A stretch of 64,000 nucleotides of DNA, taken from NCBI RefSeq assembly GCF_008014675.1, contig NZ_VOXD01000029.1, positions 1 through 64,000 of the forward strand, read 5' to 3'. Shown here one piece after another: positions 8,014-18,741 of this stretch. The notes beneath the pieces are model-generated. The model was not told where the DNA came from, did no database searches, and saw nothing but the letters and a program-made list of their open reading frames with translations. The DNA is from Neolewinella aurantiaca. Its GTDB lineage: Bacteria > Bacteroidota > Bacteroidia > Chitinophagales > Saprospiraceae. Position 1 is the first letter of the stretch; each line of letters opens with the position of its first letter. The translations under genes were made by a program, and so were the position numbers.

Positions 8014-8850
8014 ATGTACCCCATGACCCTGGATAGTCACCAGCACTTCTGGAAATACGAATTGCCGAAACACGATTGGATCGACGATGAGATGGCCGCC
8101 ATCCGCCGCAATTTCATGCCGGCCGATCTGCAACCCATCCTTGCCGCCAACGGCGTCGACGGCTGCATCGCCGTGCAGGCCGACCAAACCCTCGCCGAAA
8201 CCGACTTCCTGCTCGACATCGCCGCCAAACACGACTTCGTCAAAGGCGTCGTCGGTTGGATCGACCTCCGTGCCGATGACCTCGCAGAACAGCTTGAACG
8301 GTATGCCGGTCAGCCTTTATTAAAAGGTTTTCGCCACGTGGTGCAGGGCGAACCCGATCCGCTCTTCCTGCTGCAACCCAACTTCCTGCGCGGCATCGAC
8401 CTGATCGGGCAAAAAGGATACACCTACGACATCCTGATCTTCCCCCACCAGTTGGTCAGCGCCCTGGAACTGGTGAAGCAGTTTCCCGAATACAAATTTG
8501 TGATCGACCACCTGGCCAAACCTTACGCCAAAGCGGGGTACTTCACCGGATGGGCCGCCGCCATGGCCGCCATCGCTGAGTTCCCCAACGTCTGCTGCAA
8601 ACTCTCCGGCCTGATCACCGAAGCCGACTACCATAACTGGACCACCGATGAACTCCTGCCGTACCTGCGGCACGCGCTGGAAGTCTTCGGTCCGGACCGC
8701 TGTATGTTCGGTTCCGACTGGCCCGTCTGCCGCGTTGCCGGAGATTACGCACAGGTAAAGGGTCTCATCGAGACCCTCCTGCAGGACTCATCACCAGCAG
8801 ACCAGAAAGCCGTTTTCGGCGAGAATTGTGCTCGCTTTTATGACATCTGA
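8014..8850 (+). CDS. COG3618 amidohydrolase, probable L-galactono/L-fucono-lactonase
   Basis: The 278-residue TIM-barrel metal hydrolase starts with the metal motif DSHQHFW and continues with VIDHLAKP, CKLSGL and FGSDWPV, the signatures of the COG3618 lactonase family that opens L-fucono- and L-rhamnono-1,4/1,5-lactones. The open frame extends upstream, but the family N-terminus begins here (ATG at 8014, or 8023). It is alone on the plus strand between two minus-strand runs. In this sugar context it most likely hydrolyses L-galactono-lactone made by the SDR at 55699-56493; this is inferred. No signal peptide, so cytoplasmic. Confidence 0.82.
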   Translation: MYPMTLDSHQHFWKYELPKHDWIDDEMAAIRRNFMPADLQPILAANGVDGCIAVQADQTLAETDFLLDIAAKHDFVKGVVGWIDLRADDLAEQLERYAGQPLLKGFRHVVQGEPDPLFLLQPNFLRGIDLIGQKGYTYDILIFPHQLVSALELVKQFPEYKFVIDHLAKPYAKAGYFTGWAAAMAAIAEFPNVCCKLSGLITEADYHNWTTDELLPYLRHALEVFGPDRCMFGSDWPVCRVAGDYAQVKGLIETLLQDSSPADQKAVFGENCARFYDI

Positions 8851-8917
8851 GATTAGGCCGTTCCTTCTGGTGGTGATAGTGCGCCACCGTTTTGGCTTTC
8901 TACGATCGTTGTTTCGC

Positions 8918-9000
8918 TCCCCTCTCCTTCGGAGAGGGGCCGGGGGTGAGGTTACGAGCGCAGTGAGCAAAGCCATACTAAAGCGCTGTACACTCACCCC
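8918..9000. terminator. Palindromic CTCTCC repeat between convergent genes
   Basis: CCCCTCTCC TTC GGAGAGGGG is a 9-bp hairpin followed by CCGGGGGTGAGG. An inverse CACTCACCCC at 8991-9000 could extend the structure. It sits between the convergent lactonase and transporter genes, so it could stop transcription in both directions. Confidence 0.55.
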
Positions 9001-9031
9001 GTCCTGTGTGCCTAAGTCCGCGGGACCAGTA

Positions 9032-10045
9032 TCACACCATTCCGTTGCCCAGGGCAATTACAACCACTCCCAATACCATGGCCGCAAGGCCGACGTAAAG
9101 GAAATTCTTCGCTTTGGTGGATGCCTTCACCCATTCTCCGGTAGAGAGGCCCGTTAGAATAGCAACCGCAACGCTAACGGTATTGAAGACTGCGTAACCA
9201 ACGGTGTTTCCGGCTTTGCCAAGCTGGTAGGCAGCGTAGGCAAAGGTTACCGAAGCCGCAAAGTTCAGTACTGCCATCACGGCCGTAAGCAGGAGGTTTT
9301 TGCTGAACGCCGGAGTTTTGAATTTACCCCAGAGTTCCTTTTTCCCTAGTTGGTAGATGAAGTACGGCATCACGAATAGTGCCCCGGCTACGTAGATGAC
9401 AAACATGACCACCACCGCTGTTACCCATTCCGGGTTGCCCGCCGCCTGGCTGGCGGCGTGAATGGCCGGCCGACCGGCTGCGTTGGCGTAACTGAAGCCC
9501 GTGGCCAGTAAGCCACCACCGATGGCAATGAGAATTCCGGTACTCATGGCCGATTGGTCGTTGGCGGTGACCAGTGCATCCTGCTCGTCTTTCTGGCGGG
9601 TCATGCCGGCCCGTCCGTTGGCAACGATCCCGATGAGAACAATCACCAGGCCACCGAGAATGGTCAGGAAGGCATTGGTGGGCGGAAGACCATCCACCAG
9701 AAAGGGGAGGAGCGACCCGACGAGGATCACCGTACCGATGAAGATGGAGAAGCCAAGGGAAAGACCGATGTAATTTATCGCTTTGCCCCACAGCATCACC
9801 CCGATTCCCCAGGCGAGGGCCGCGATGCTCATCTTAAGGAGAATTTCTCCGGAGAGAGACCCGATGATGTCGGTAAATCCGTCGACCAGCACGAAGCCGG
9901 CGATGACGGGAACGATGAGCATATTGATGAAGAACATCAGTCCCCAGGTATTCTCGAACTCGAAGTCCTTAGCGTATTTCTCGGGCAGGGCGTACAGGCC
10001 CAGCATGATGCCAGCCGCAATGGCCGTAAGTATTCCTAATGTCAT
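9032..10045 (-). CDS. RhaT-like sugar:proton symporter
   Basis: The 337-residue inner-membrane protein has about ten hydrophobic helices and matches the L-rhamnose/H+ symporter (RhaT) family of the drug/metabolite transporter superfamily (AAGIMLGLYALPEKYAKDF near the start, TGLSTGEWVKAS near the end). No rhamnose catabolic kinase or aldolase is nearby. It is the last gene of the anhydrogalactose run, 19 bp after the epimerase, so it probably imports 3,6-anhydro-L-galactose, L-galactose or galactose. The substrate is inferred from context only. Confidence 0.8.
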   Translation of the reverse strand: MTLGILTAIAAGIMLGLYALPEKYAKDFEFENTWGLMFFINMLIVPVIAGFVLVDGFTDIIGSLSGEILLKMSIAALAWGIGVMLWGKAINYIGLSLGFSIFIGTVILVGSLLPFLVDGLPPTNAFLTILGGLVIVLIGIVANGRAGMTRQKDEQDALVTANDQSAMSTGILIAIGGGLLATGFSYANAAGRPAIHAASQAAGNPEWVTAVVVMFVIYVAGALFVMPYFIYQLGKKELWGKFKTPAFSKNLLLTAVMAVLNFAASVTFAYAAYQLGKAGNTVGYAVFNTVSVAVAILTGLSTGEWVKASTKAKNFLYVGLAAMVLGVVVIALGNGMV

Positions 10046-10064
10046 GATCGGTAAGTGTGTATGG

Positions 10065-11099
10065 TTAGAAGTTTAGTTGGTAGATCGTCTGGCTTTTGTA
10101 TTCCTCGCCGGGGTGGAGGATCGCGTCCGTTACTCCCGGGAGGTTAGGCCCGTTGGGGTACCGGCTGGCTTCAAAGCAGAAGGCCCGGTATTTGCCGTAT
10201 TGGTCTCCGTTGCTCCGGGAGAGCTCGTCGGAAGTGAAAAAGCCGGTGTAGAAGAGTGCGCCGGGTTCCGTCGTCAGCACCCTCAGCTCGCGCCCGGAAG
10301 CAGGATGCGTGAAAAGAGCGACTTCCCGCGCAGTTTCAGTGCCGGACGGAAAACGGTAGTAGGTCTCGAACCCCGTTTCTGTCTGGTCGAGCCGGTCTCC
10401 CAGCCGAACGGGCTGTCTCAGATCGGTGAAATGACCATCGACGGCTGTTTCTTCTCCTACGGGAACATTGGTAGCATCTGGCTGCAGAAAGGCGTCGGCG
10501 TCGATCCTTGCCTGGTGGTCATGGATCGTTTCTTTAAATCCCGATAGGTTGAAGTAGGTATGGTTGGTCATAGATAGCGGCGTTGCCTGATCGGTGGTGC
10601 CGGTGTAATCTATGATCAGTTCGTTGCTGTCGGTCAGGGTATAAGTGACGCTGACGTCGAGGTTGCCGGGGTACCCACCGTCGCCAGCCGCACTGTGTAG
10701 GCTCAGTTTCAGGTTATGGCCTTCGGCCCGCTCTACGACCCAGAGGCGCTTATCGAAAGCCCCCACGCCTCCGTGCAGGTGGTTCGATCCGTCGTTTACG
10801 TCTACCTGATAGCCCTTGTCGTCAATGATGAACTTCCCGTCTTTGATCCGAGAGGCATAGCGGCCGACGGTGCATCCGAAGTAGGGTGCATTCTCCTGGT
10901 ACGCTTTGCTGAAGTATCCGTTCAGGCTGTCGAAGCCGGCGGCGAGCTCTGCCCGCTCGTCTCCGTCAGGAAGGCTGATAGAGGTTACCGTCGCACCGTA
11001 GGGGGTGATTTTTACGCGCATCCCGTTGGCGTTTTCCAGTGTGTAGAGCTTAACCTCCCTGCCGGCAAACGAGCCAAAGGATGTTGTTGAAATGGGCAT
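10065..11099 (-). CDS. galM: Aldose 1-epimerase (galactose mutarotase)
   Basis: The 344-residue beta-sandwich enzyme interconverts alpha and beta anomers of galactose or related hexoses. Family signatures are GRYASRI (about 80-86), the catalytic His in NHTYFNLSG and the catalytic Glu in CFEASRYPNGPN near the C-terminus. No signal peptide, so cytoplasmic. It lies between the transporter and the cycloisomerase on the same strand and probably handles D-galactose released by the GH2 enzyme. Length and motifs are ordinary for GalM. Confidence 0.9.
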   Translation of the reverse strand: MPISTTSFGSFAGREVKLYTLENANGMRVKITPYGATVTSISLPDGDERAELAAGFDSLNGYFSKAYQENAPYFGCTVGRYASRIKDGKFIIDDKGYQVDVNDGSNHLHGGVGAFDKRLWVVERAEGHNLKLSLHSAAGDGGYPGNLDVSVTYTLTDSNELIIDYTGTTDQATPLSMTNHTYFNLSGFKETIHDHQARIDADAFLQPDATNVPVGEETAVDGHFTDLRQPVRLGDRLDQTETGFETYYRFPSGTETAREVALFTHPASGRELRVLTTEPGALFYTGFFTSDELSRSNGDQYGKYRAFCFEASRYPNGPNLPGVTDAILHPGEEYKSQTIYQLNF

Positions 11100-11164
11100 G
11101 ATCGTCGTTTTAATACTTTTGTTGTTTGTGTTTGAAATTTTACTGATAAGGCTCTTTTACCGCC

Positions 11165-12256
11165 TTATTTCACCTCAAAAGGCCCCAGTTTCTCCCAGTC
11201 AAAGACCACCCCCGTTCCCGGCGCTTCCGGTGCTACGGCGCGGGTATTTTCTACCACGAGTGGCCGTTTGGTGTATTCATCGATCGGGAAACTGTGTACT
11301 TCGAGCCAGCCACCGTTCGGCTGACTGGAAATGAGGCTCACGTGCAGCTCCTGCATCCCGTGCGCACATACCGGGATGTCGTATTTTCTGGCCATCTCGG
11401 CTACCGCCAGCCAACCACTGATGCCTCCGCAATTTGACGCGTCTGGCTGGATGAACGACAGTTCTGCCTGTTCGAATGCGTAGCTGAATTCGTGGATGGT
11501 GTGCAGGTTTTCACCCATCGCCAGCGGAATATTCGTAGCGCGGGCAATGGTCCCGAAGCCTTGGTAATCGTCCGGAATAGTAGGCTCTTCGAACCAGTAA
11601 ATATCGTACGGTTCGAATGCTTTGGACATTGCGATGGCCTGCTCCACGGTCTGGCTGTAATTGGCGTCGACCATAAATGTGACGTCGGGGCCGATGAGTT
11701 CCCGTACGGCTTTCACCCGGGCAACGTCTTCGGCCAGTTCCGGTCTGCCAACCTTTATTTTTACCGCGGTGAAACCCCGTGCCAGGTAGCCCCGGATGTT
11801 GTTCAGCAGTTTCTCCAGAGGGAACATGAGGTCGATCCCGCCACAGTAAGCTTTACAGCTGGTATCCGCGCCTCCGGCAACCCGTACCAGCGGCTCTCCG
11901 GCTCGTTTGCACCGGATGTCCCACAGCGCAATGTCGATGGCACTGATCGCGAAAGAAGCGATACCGCCCCGACCGACGTAGTGAATGTGCCATTCCATAA
12001 AGTCGTAGAGCCCGGCAATGTCAGTGCCGTCTTTGCCCATCAGCTCCGGAGCAAAATCGTACTCCACCATCGCCCGGATGGCCTGTCCGCCTTTGCCTCC
12101 CGTGTAGGTGTAGCCGGTCCCTTCGGTGCCGTCCTCCAGGGTAACGGTCACCGTTACCAACTCGAAATGAAAGTGGTCGCCATGCTTCGCATCCGACAAT
12201 ACCTCCGGTAAAGGGACTTTAAATAGTTGGGTTTTAACATTCTTTATTTTACTCAT
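11165..12256 (-). CDS. 3,6-anhydro-L-galactonate cycloisomerase (enolase superfamily)
   Basis: The 363-residue protein belongs to the mandelate racemase/muconate lactonising group. The KIKVG lysine, metal ligands in [13 protein letters not shown] and MGEN, and the late [10 protein letters not shown] motif are all visible. In agar degraders this subgroup opens 3,6-anhydro-L-galactonate to 2-keto-3-deoxy-L-galactonate. The assignment rests on family plus the neighbouring dehydrogenase. The frame is open 12 codons further upstream to 12292; the start at MSKIKNVK (12256) is preferred because the family N-terminus begins there. Cytoplasmic, no signal peptide. Confidence 0.82.
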   Translation of the reverse strand: MSKIKNVKTQLFKVPLPEVLSDAKHGDHFHFELVTVTVTLEDGTEGTGYTYTGGKGGQAIRAMVEYDFAPELMGKDGTDIAGLYDFMEWHIHYVGRGGIASFAISAIDIALWDIRCKRAGEPLVRVAGGADTSCKAYCGGIDLMFPLEKLLNNIRGYLARGFTAVKIKVGRPELAEDVARVKAVRELIGPDVTFMVDANYSQTVEQAIAMSKAFEPYDIYWFEEPTIPDDYQGFGTIARATNIPLAMGENLHTIHEFSYAFEQAELSFIQPDASNCGGISGWLAVAEMARKYDIPVCAHGMQELHVSLISSQPNGGWLEVHSFPIDEYTKRPLVVENTRAVAPEAPGTGVVFDWEKLGPFEVK

Positions 12257-12320
12257 CCGGTATTTTCCTTTTATGTTTTTACTCGAAAGCAAAATCCTTG
12301 GCGTTTGCCTTTTGCCGTTG

Positions 12321-13769
12321 CTAATACTTCAGGTAGGTGGTTTTTTTCTCCATGTACTGGTCGAGCCCGTAGCGGCCGTCTTCTCCTCCGGTACCACTCA
12401 GTTTCAGGCCGTTGTGGAAGCCCTGGTGCAGTTCGCCGTGGCCCCGGTTGATGTAAATTTCGCCGAACTCCAGATCTTGGTGGAGGCGCATAATTTTGTT
12501 GAGGTCTTTGGTGAAAACCATAGCGGCCAGTCCGTATTCACAATCGTTGGCGTAGGCCATCGCCTGGTCGTAGCCCTTGAATTTTATTACGGGTAGTACC
12601 GGACCGAACAGCTCGTCGTGGACGATATCCATGCCCTGGGTAACGTCCTCAATTACAGTAGCTTCGAAGAAGTGACCTTTAGCGAATCTTTCGCCTTTTG
12701 GCCGTGCTCCGCCACGGGTTATGCGGCCTCCCTGTTCTACGGTTATGGCGACCAGTCGTTCCAGATTTGTAACGCTGCGCGCTTCGGTTAGGGGCCCGAG
12801 GTCGGTGTCTTCCTCTTCGGGGTATCCAAGCTTCAGTTTATCTACTTCGGCTAGGAATTTTTCCATGAACGCGTCGTAAATCTCTTCTTCCACGTACATC
12901 CGTTCGTTGCAGGTACAGACCTGTCCGTAGTTGTCGAACCGGCTGTGCAGGGCTCCGGCTACGGCCTGGTCGATGTCAGCATCGGCGAAGACGATGCAGG
13001 GGGCTTTACCGCCCAGCTCCAACTGTACGTGAGTAAGATTTTGGGCCGCTGAGCGGGCAATAGCCTGGCCGGTGGGGGTGCTGCCGGTCATGGTCACCAT
13101 TTTGGTCAGCGGGCTTTCTACTAGGATTTTTCCTGCTTCCACATCGCCGGTCACCATGTTCAGGATGCCATCGGGCACGCCGGCTTTTTTGGCGAGGTCG
13201 CAGAGTGCAAGGGTCGCTAATGGAGCAGCGGGAGTTGGTTTAAGTACAACTGCATTGCCCGTTACCAGAGCCGGGCCGATCTTCCTTCCCGCCAGTGCCA
13301 AGGGGAAGTTCCAGGCGGTGATCGCAACGACCACGCCTCGGGGAACCCGGTGAATCAACAGCTGTTCGTCGGGGTTATCGCTCGGGACGATATTGCCCTC
13401 GAGGTGCCGCGCGTGAGCGGCGGCGTATTCCATAAACGAGCAGGTCACTTCCACCTCGAAGCGGGCCACCTTCAATAGTTTACCCTGTTCTCGGGTAATC
13501 AGCTGTGCGAGTTCCTCGGCGTTGGCGCGGATCTCAGCACAAAATGCGTGCAGGACCTTTGCCCGCTGGATGGCGGGCAGCCGACCCCACGCCGGCTGTG
13601 CGGCTGTTGCCGCTTCCAGCGCGGCAATGGCGTCGGCTGCTCCTGCCACCGGAACGGTCCCCACCTCCGATCCGTCGGTGGGGCTGTAAATGGTGTCTTT
13701 CTCTGTTGTCTGTGCTTCTACCCAAGCTCCGTTGCGGTAGAGGTCGAAATTGTAAACTTTGCTCATCAA
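12321..13769 (-). CDS. 3,6-anhydro-L-galactose dehydrogenase (ALDH family)
   Basis: The 482-residue NAD(P)-dependent aldehyde dehydrogenase has the general base Glu251 in LELGGK, the catalytic Cys285 in NYGQVCTC, and the C-terminal block [15 protein letters not shown] as in lactaldehyde dehydrogenase AldA. The enzyme known to oxidise 3,6-anhydro-L-galactose to anhydrogalactonate in agarolytic bacteria is of this class, and the product would feed the cycloisomerase encoded directly after it. The substrate is thus inferred from operon context. The start could be Met1 or Met2. Cytoplasmic. Confidence 0.85.
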   Translation of the reverse strand: MMSKVYNFDLYRNGAWVEAQTTEKDTIYSPTDGSEVGTVPVAGAADAIAALEAATAAQPAWGRLPAIQRAKVLHAFCAEIRANAEELAQLITREQGKLLKVARFEVEVTCSFMEYAAAHARHLEGNIVPSDNPDEQLLIHRVPRGVVVAITAWNFPLALAGRKIGPALVTGNAVVLKPTPAAPLATLALCDLAKKAGVPDGILNMVTGDVEAGKILVESPLTKMVTMTGSTPTGQAIARSAAQNLTHVQLELGGKAPCIVFADADIDQAVAGALHSRFDNYGQVCTCNERMYVEEEIYDAFMEKFLAEVDKLKLGYPEEEDTDLGPLTEARSVTNLERLVAITVEQGGRITRGGARPKGERFAKGHFFEATVIEDVTQGMDIVHDELFGPVLPVIKFKGYDQAMAYANDCEYGLAAMVFTKDLNKIMRLHQDLEFGEIYINRGHGELHQGFHNGLKLSGTGGEDGRYGLDQYMEKKTTYLKY

Positions 13770-13868
13770 TGGAAGTTTTGCTTCGGCGGCAAAGTACAGT
13801 CGTGGGTAACCTCCCGGCTATCACCTACGTATTTTAGACTGCAACATATGGGTTGGGCTGATTTCCAC

Positions 13869-14891
13869 TCACGCCTGACAGTCCAGAAGCACCTTCATAC
13901 CGTCAGGGTTAGCATCGATTTGCTCGAATACCGACTGAACCCCAGAGAGCGGAGCTACCGAAGTAACCAACCGACCTAGTTGCAAATCGCCAGCCGATAC
14001 CAATGCAATGGCCTTGTCGTAGTCTTCCGGTTCGTAAACCCGGGCGCCGATCAGCTTGAGTTCTTTCCAGAAGAACTTGAACAGGTTCACCGGCCGGGGC
14101 TGGCCGTGAATGGCCACCATCACGATCCGGCCACGAATACCGGCAACCTCGGTCATCACATCAACGGTGGGCTGAACGCCGGCAACTTCAAAGACGACGT
14201 CCGCCAAACCGCCGTCGGTTTTTTCGGAGACGTATTCCACCAGATCGGTTTTTGCCGGGTTGACTACATTAAAACCCATCTCTTCAGCCAGCGCGATACG
14301 TGTTGGGTTCATTTCGGAAATGATGACTTTGCCGCCCGCTTCGCGGGCAACGAGTGCCACCAACATCCCGATGGGGCCACCACCAAGGACAACCGCAGTT
14401 TCTCCCGCTGTGAGACCGGAGAGGCGCACATCGTGGCAAGCCACAGCGAGGGGCTCGGTCAGAGCCGCCAGTTTCATGTCGATATCAGCGGGGAGTTTGT
14501 GCAGGGTGAAAGCCGGAACGTTCCAGTACTGCTGCATAGCGCCGGGGCTGTCGATACCGATAAACTTCAGACCGGCCGCAATATGGCTGAAACCTTTGTC
14601 GGAAGGCTTCTCCGCCCGGTTGTCCAGCGGACGGACAACTACACGGTCGCCTACTGCGTATCCGCTGACATCAGGACCAATAGCGTCGATGACGCCCGAC
14701 ATCTCATGACCTATGGTCACGGGAATATCAACCCGCTTGTCCATCATTCCGTGGTAAATATGTACGTCGGTGCCGCACACGCCGCAGTAAGCGACTTTGA
14801 TCCGCACTTCGCCCGCTCCGGGTTCTTCACGTTGGGTATCGATTACGGCAAACTGTTTGTTGCCGGTGTACTGGGTTGCTTTATTATTCAT
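13869..14891 (-). CDS. MDR dehydrogenase lacking structural-zinc cysteines
   Basis: The 340-residue medium-chain dehydrogenase keeps the catalytic zinc residues (CGVCGTD, GHE, TEPLAVA) and the NAD-binding loop VVLGGGPIGML. The four-Cys structural zinc lobe expected after the GDRV motif is absent; the segment reads VVVRPLDNRAEKPSDKGF instead. It sits between the GH2 and aldehyde dehydrogenase genes. By analogy with published AHG pathways it may be the 2-keto-3-deoxy-L-galactonate 5-dehydrogenase that supplies the KduD-like reductase. The family call is firm; the substrate is inferred. Confidence 0.75.
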   Translation of the reverse strand: MNNKATQYTGNKQFAVIDTQREEPGAGEVRIKVAYCGVCGTDVHIYHGMMDKRVDIPVTIGHEMSGVIDAIGPDVSGYAVGDRVVVRPLDNRAEKPSDKGFSHIAAGLKFIGIDSPGAMQQYWNVPAFTLHKLPADIDMKLAALTEPLAVACHDVRLSGLTAGETAVVLGGGPIGMLVALVAREAGGKVIISEMNPTRIALAEEMGFNVVNPAKTDLVEYVSEKTDGGLADVVFEVAGVQPTVDVMTEVAGIRGRIVMVAIHGQPRPVNLFKFFWKELKLIGARVYEPEDYDKAIALVSAGDLQLGRLVTSVAPLSGVQSVFEQIDANPDGMKVLLDCQA

Positions 14892-14905
14892 TGTTTATTT
14901 GTTTT

Positions 14906-17446
14906 TCAGTTGGTTGTTGTTGAGGAGGAGGGAGAAGGTAGTGCTGAAGACAGGTATCCTCGTCTGGAAGACAGGGAAATCGTCTTGTCCGGAAGCCCGG
15001 ACGCACTTACGGTGAGCTTGCTGGTTCCTTCTTTAAGGCGGAGAATCGCAAGGGCCTTGCCGTTGTTCGTCTTTACTTTACCGCCCTGAAAGGCATAGGT
15101 ATTGCTCGGTGCTCCGTTGTCTACGCCGAGCAATTCTGCCCCACTAGCGGTAAACGTGATTTCCCGGTCTGCATGTCTTACCGGATTACCGTTCTTGTCA
15201 CGCAGTTCCACGATGATATGTTCTATTCCGCCCTCAAGTCTTCCGTCGGTGGAGAGATGAACAGTAGCCGGAGGAGCGCTGGTCCGAAGGGTGTATTCCA
15301 CCACTTTGCCGTCAGCGTAAGCTTTCACCACTACCTCTCCGGCGGTATAGGGGACCGCCCATTTATAGATGTGGTCCTCGTTGTCGGCAAGGCGTTGTCG
15401 GCCCAGGCTTTTCCCGTTCAGGAAAAGCTCTGCTTCGGGGCAGTTGCTGAGGGCTTCAATGATAACCGTTTCACCGTCTTCGTAATTCCAGTGGTGGTTT
15501 ACGTCGTGCCAGCTCCAGAGGGCGTGTTTCCAGCCACCGGGCTTACGCTCAACTACTCTCTTGTCTTCTACTTTGAAGATGGACTTGTCCAGCGTTTGGC
15601 TGGTGAGGTAAACCATCGGCTCTTTTGTCCACAAAGATTTGTACATGTAATAGCTCGGCGTGGGGAAGCCCGCGAGATCCAGTAAGCCGGAAGAGGAATG
15701 CTTTTGCGGCCAGTTACCGTTGCTTTCGCCCAGGTAATCGATGCCGGTCCAGAGAAAGGTACCTGATATCCAGGGACGCTCCATTACTGCCTTCCATTCG
15801 TGGTACTGCCCCAGGTTCTCGGTGCCCATCACGGGGAGGTCGGGGTAGTTTTCCTTAGCATAGTCATACATGATTCTGCGGTAGCTGAATCCGATGATGT
15901 CCAACGCATCCGCGTAGCCGGATTCGTAGCTGGCGGAAGGGAGGATGCAGTTGGCGATGACCGGGCGGGTGGTGTCGATCTCCCGGGTCCAGTCGGCCAG
16001 TTTCTGGGCGGTTTCCCCTATTTGGTATTTGGTGCGGGGGATGGTCTCCTGCAGCTCTTTGATCTTTTCGGTAGAGTAGGGGGGCGGGTTCCAGAAGTAG
16101 TTGCCGTTGGCATCGGCACCGAAGAAACCGGTGGTTTCTTTCTGGCGCGGGTACGTCCATTCGATTTCGTTGCCGATACTCCACTGAATGATGGACGGAT
16201 GGTTGCGGTGCGCCAGGATGGTATTCTGGAGGTCTGTTTTCGACCATTCCTGAAAGTGCTCGTGGTGGCCGCGGGTGATGTAGTCGGTCGAGGAAGACTC
16301 GCCCATGTTCTTACGCTTGTCTTTTGGGTAGTCCCACTCATCGTAGAACTCGTCCTGCACCAGGAAGCCCATTTCGTCGCACAGGCTCAGGAATTCTTCT
16401 GAGGCCGGGTTGTGGGCACTGCGGATGGCGTTGCAACCGCCATCTTTGAGGGTTTGCAGCCGCCGGCGCCAAACAGCCTTGGGTACAGCTGCTCCTACCA
16501 ACCCGCCGTCGTGGTGCAGGCAGACACCTTTTATCTTCCGGTTTACGCCGTTGAGGTAAAAACCTGTTGCGGCATCGAAACGGAAACTCCTGATCCCGAA
16601 ACTGGTACGGTATTCCCGTACCGCTTCTTTACCTGTTTTCAGTTCGGAGACGGCGGTGTACAGATTTGGAGCATCGACGTCCCACAGTGCGGGGGAAGTA
16701 ACGGTTATTTCCTGTTCCAGCGTTTGCTCCGCTCCGGCCTTCAGTTGGACCGGCGTGGTTTGGGTGGCAACGGTGTTCCCCTTTTCGTCCACAAGCCGGG
16801 TAACGAGCGTTGCATCCTGCGTCCCCGCCCCTTTATTTACCAGTTTCGTTTTCACCCGGACGGTCGCCATCGCCGCCGATACCTCCGGGGTGGTTACCGA
16901 TATTCCCCACGGTGGAACGTGCAGCGCCGGTTCGTTGATCAGTTTTACCTCCCGGTAAATCCCCGAGCCGGTGTACCACCGGCTGTCGGCGTAGCGACTG
17001 CGGTCCACTTCTACCATCAGTTCGTTCGATTTGCCTGATGCATTGACTTTCTGCGAAATATCGTAATGAAATGGTGAGTAACCGTAAGGGTGAAAACCGA
17101 GCTTTTCTCCGTTGAGGCTTACCGTGGCGTTGTTGTAAACACCGTCGAAGTACAGGTAGGTGACCGGCAAACCCGTGGTTGCGAAAGTTTTGCGGTATTT
17201 CCCATGTCCGCCCAGTAAGTAGCCCGTCGCGCCCTCACCCTTGATGGAATCGAAGGGGAAGGAAACACTCCAGTCGTGCGGAAGATCGACGCTGCTCCAT
17301 TCGCCCTGATTCAGCGAAAAGTCCCAGTTTTTGTTAAAGTCCGGCGACGTAGCGGTATCAAAACGGGGCGAACAAGCACTCAGAACGGCCAGGAGGACGC
17401 AACTGCAGATAGTTCGTGAAGTCAAGGTGGAGATTTTATGGTACAT
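14906..17446 (-). CDS. GH2 beta-galactosidase, lipoprotein
   Basis: The 846-residue retaining glycosidase has a signal peptide with lipobox LSAC (about Cys25). The order is: sugar-binding jelly roll (about 40-190), immunoglobulin-like domain (about 195-295), TIM barrel (about 300-600) and C-terminal beta-sandwich domains. The acid/base Glu lies in WSIGNEIEW (about residue 427) and the nucleophile in VMGTENLGQ (about 542). GH2 enzymes in agar loci remove terminal galactose from agaro-oligosaccharides, leaving AHG-ended products for GH117. It is preceded closely (56 bp) by the propeller gene and followed after 14 bp by the MDR gene. Beta-galactosidase activity is the likeliest; other GH2 specificities are not excluded. 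Confidence 0.85.
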   Translation of the reverse strand: MYHKISTLTSRTICSCVLLAVLSACSPRFDTATSPDFNKNWDFSLNQGEWSSVDLPHDWSVSFPFDSIKGEGATGYLLGGHGKYRKTFATTGLPVTYLYFDGVYNNATVSLNGEKLGFHPYGYSPFHYDISQKVNASGKSNELMVEVDRSRYADSRWYTGSGIYREVKLINEPALHVPPWGISVTTPEVSAAMATVRVKTKLVNKGAGTQDATLVTRLVDEKGNTVATQTTPVQLKAGAEQTLEQEITVTSPALWDVDAPNLYTAVSELKTGKEAVREYRTSFGIRSFRFDAATGFYLNGVNRKIKGVCLHHDGGLVGAAVPKAVWRRRLQTLKDGGCNAIRSAHNPASEEFLSLCDEMGFLVQDEFYDEWDYPKDKRKNMGESSSTDYITRGHHEHFQEWSKTDLQNTILAHRNHPSIIQWSIGNEIEWTYPRQKETTGFFGADANGNYFWNPPPYSTEKIKELQETIPRTKYQIGETAQKLADWTREIDTTRPVIANCILPSASYESGYADALDIIGFSYRRIMYDYAKENYPDLPVMGTENLGQYHEWKAVMERPWISGTFLWTGIDYLGESNGNWPQKHSSSGLLDLAGFPTPSYYMYKSLWTKEPMVYLTSQTLDKSIFKVEDKRVVERKPGGWKHALWSWHDVNHHWNYEDGETVIIEALSNCPEAELFLNGKSLGRQRLADNEDHIYKWAVPYTAGEVVVKAYADGKVVEYTLRTSAPPATVHLSTDGRLEGGIEHIIVELRDKNGNPVRHADREITFTASGAELLGVDNGAPSNTYAFQGGKVKTNNGKALAILRLKEGTSKLTVSASGLPDKTISLSSRRGYLSSALPSPSSSTTTN
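16810..16830 (-). repeat. Degenerate dispersed repeat inside GH2 gene
   Basis: TTGCATCCTGCGTCCCCGCCC resembles copy 3, including the inserted T, with one further mismatch. It lies in coding sequence and may be a chance likeness. Confidence 0.35.
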
Positions 17447-17502
17447 GATGTAAACCGGGACAATTTTCTTCCCGGGCTGTTTGAAGGTGAATCAGGAAAA
17501 TT

Positions 17503-18624
17503 TTAAACCCGGGAGAGCTTTACGGGAGGGGTTCGCTCTCCGTTCCATTGGCAGACATACATACTTTCGTCTTCATCGATGCAGACATCGTGGCCATGGT
17601 AGAAGGTCTTGGCGGCATCCTGCGCAACGGCTTGCAGCGTACCGTCTTTGTAAATCGGTTCTGTGCCACCGGGGCAGGAAATCACTTTGTCGTTTTCGTC
17701 CATCACCATTGTGAATCCTGTTTGCACGAGCCATGGTTTGGGAGCGTCGCTCTTGCCGAAGTCGTGGCTCCAGCAAACACCCGCGTAAACGTTTTTACCG
17801 TGGATGACCGGGCGGCAAACCTGCAGGTTGGCCAGTTTTACCGTTTTGAGCCATTTGCCGTCGAGGGTGAAGTATTTGAACGACTGCCGGGAGCGGCTGG
17901 TCACGATCAGTTTCGGCATGGTCGCGTCGCGGTAATCCAGGGCGATGCCGTGGGCGCCGTGCAGGTCGTAGTTCTTATCTGCGTTGTTGTGTCCGCCAAA
18001 CTTGCGGATGAACTTTCCGTATTCGTCGTACTGCAGAATATAGTCGGAGCCGTAGCCGTCGGCTACGTAAATATCACCGTTGGGAGCTACCGCGGTTTCG
18101 GTGGGCTGAAAAGCCATATCGGGGGTGTAGGCTCCTGCGGTCATGGGGTGGCTGATGGTGAAGATGAGGCGGCCGTCCACGGTTGTTTTGGCAACGTAGC
18201 CGTTTTGCCGGATCATTGACCGACCGTCCTTCTGGCTTTTTACCCAGCCACTTTCACTGACGTACAGCATGTCTTCTCCGCCTTCATCCACGAGGGTGAG
18301 GCCATGTCCGCCGGGCCAGTAGGTACCCCAGCTGTCCAGTATTTTGCCGGATTTATCGAAGACCAGAATGTTATTGCGGGGGTCATCTCCGATCATGATC
18401 AGGCGGCCTTTGCTGTCCTGTACCATCTCGTGACAGTTGTCGATGAAGGTGTTGAAAGGGTTGGTACCCGCCCAGCCCTTGTCGACTTTATAGCGGTAGC
18501 CGCCATGCCCGATTATACCCTTGTCTTCAGTTCGGTGTTTACCTCCAATGGCAAAGGCCGGAGCGCTCATCGCGGTGGCGGAGGCAAGTATTCCGGTGCG
18601 TAAAAAGGTTCTTCTTCCGTGCAT
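17503..18624 (-). CDS. Tat-exported NHL-type beta-propeller protein
   Basis: The 373-residue protein begins with a twin-arginine signal (GRRTFLRTG, then a hydrophobic stretch to APAFA at about 25), implying export in folded form. The remainder has propeller repeats such as GHGLTLVD, NGDIYVADGYGSDYI and LHGAHGIALDYRD, typical of six-bladed NHL propellers. No catalytic residues identify a reaction; families with this fold include lactonases and amidating lyases. As first gene of the anhydrogalactose run it may act on a released sugar or serve as a binding protein. The Tat signal raises the possibility of a cofactor or tightly bound metal. Confidence 0.7.
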   Translation of the reverse strand: MHGRRTFLRTGILASATAMSAPAFAIGGKHRTEDKGIIGHGGYRYKVDKGWAGTNPFNTFIDNCHEMVQDSKGRLIMIGDDPRNNILVFDKSGKILDSWGTYWPGGHGLTLVDEGGEDMLYVSESGWVKSQKDGRSMIRQNGYVAKTTVDGRLIFTISHPMTAGAYTPDMAFQPTETAVAPNGDIYVADGYGSDYILQYDEYGKFIRKFGGHNNADKNYDLHGAHGIALDYRDATMPKLIVTSRSRQSFKYFTLDGKWLKTVKLANLQVCRPVIHGKNVYAGVCWSHDFGKSDAPKPWLVQTGFTMVMDENDKVISCPGGTEPIYKDGTLQAVAQDAAKTFYHGHDVCIDEDESMYVCQWNGERTPPVKLSRV

Positions 18625-18741
18625 GATCCTGGGCTTTTGATAGGATGCCCAAGGTAGGGGCGCACGGAGGTGACGTGCTGAAATCTTTCGACATTATGCT
18701 GCCACGTATGATTAATTGTGCGGTAGGAGTGCGCTGTTTGG

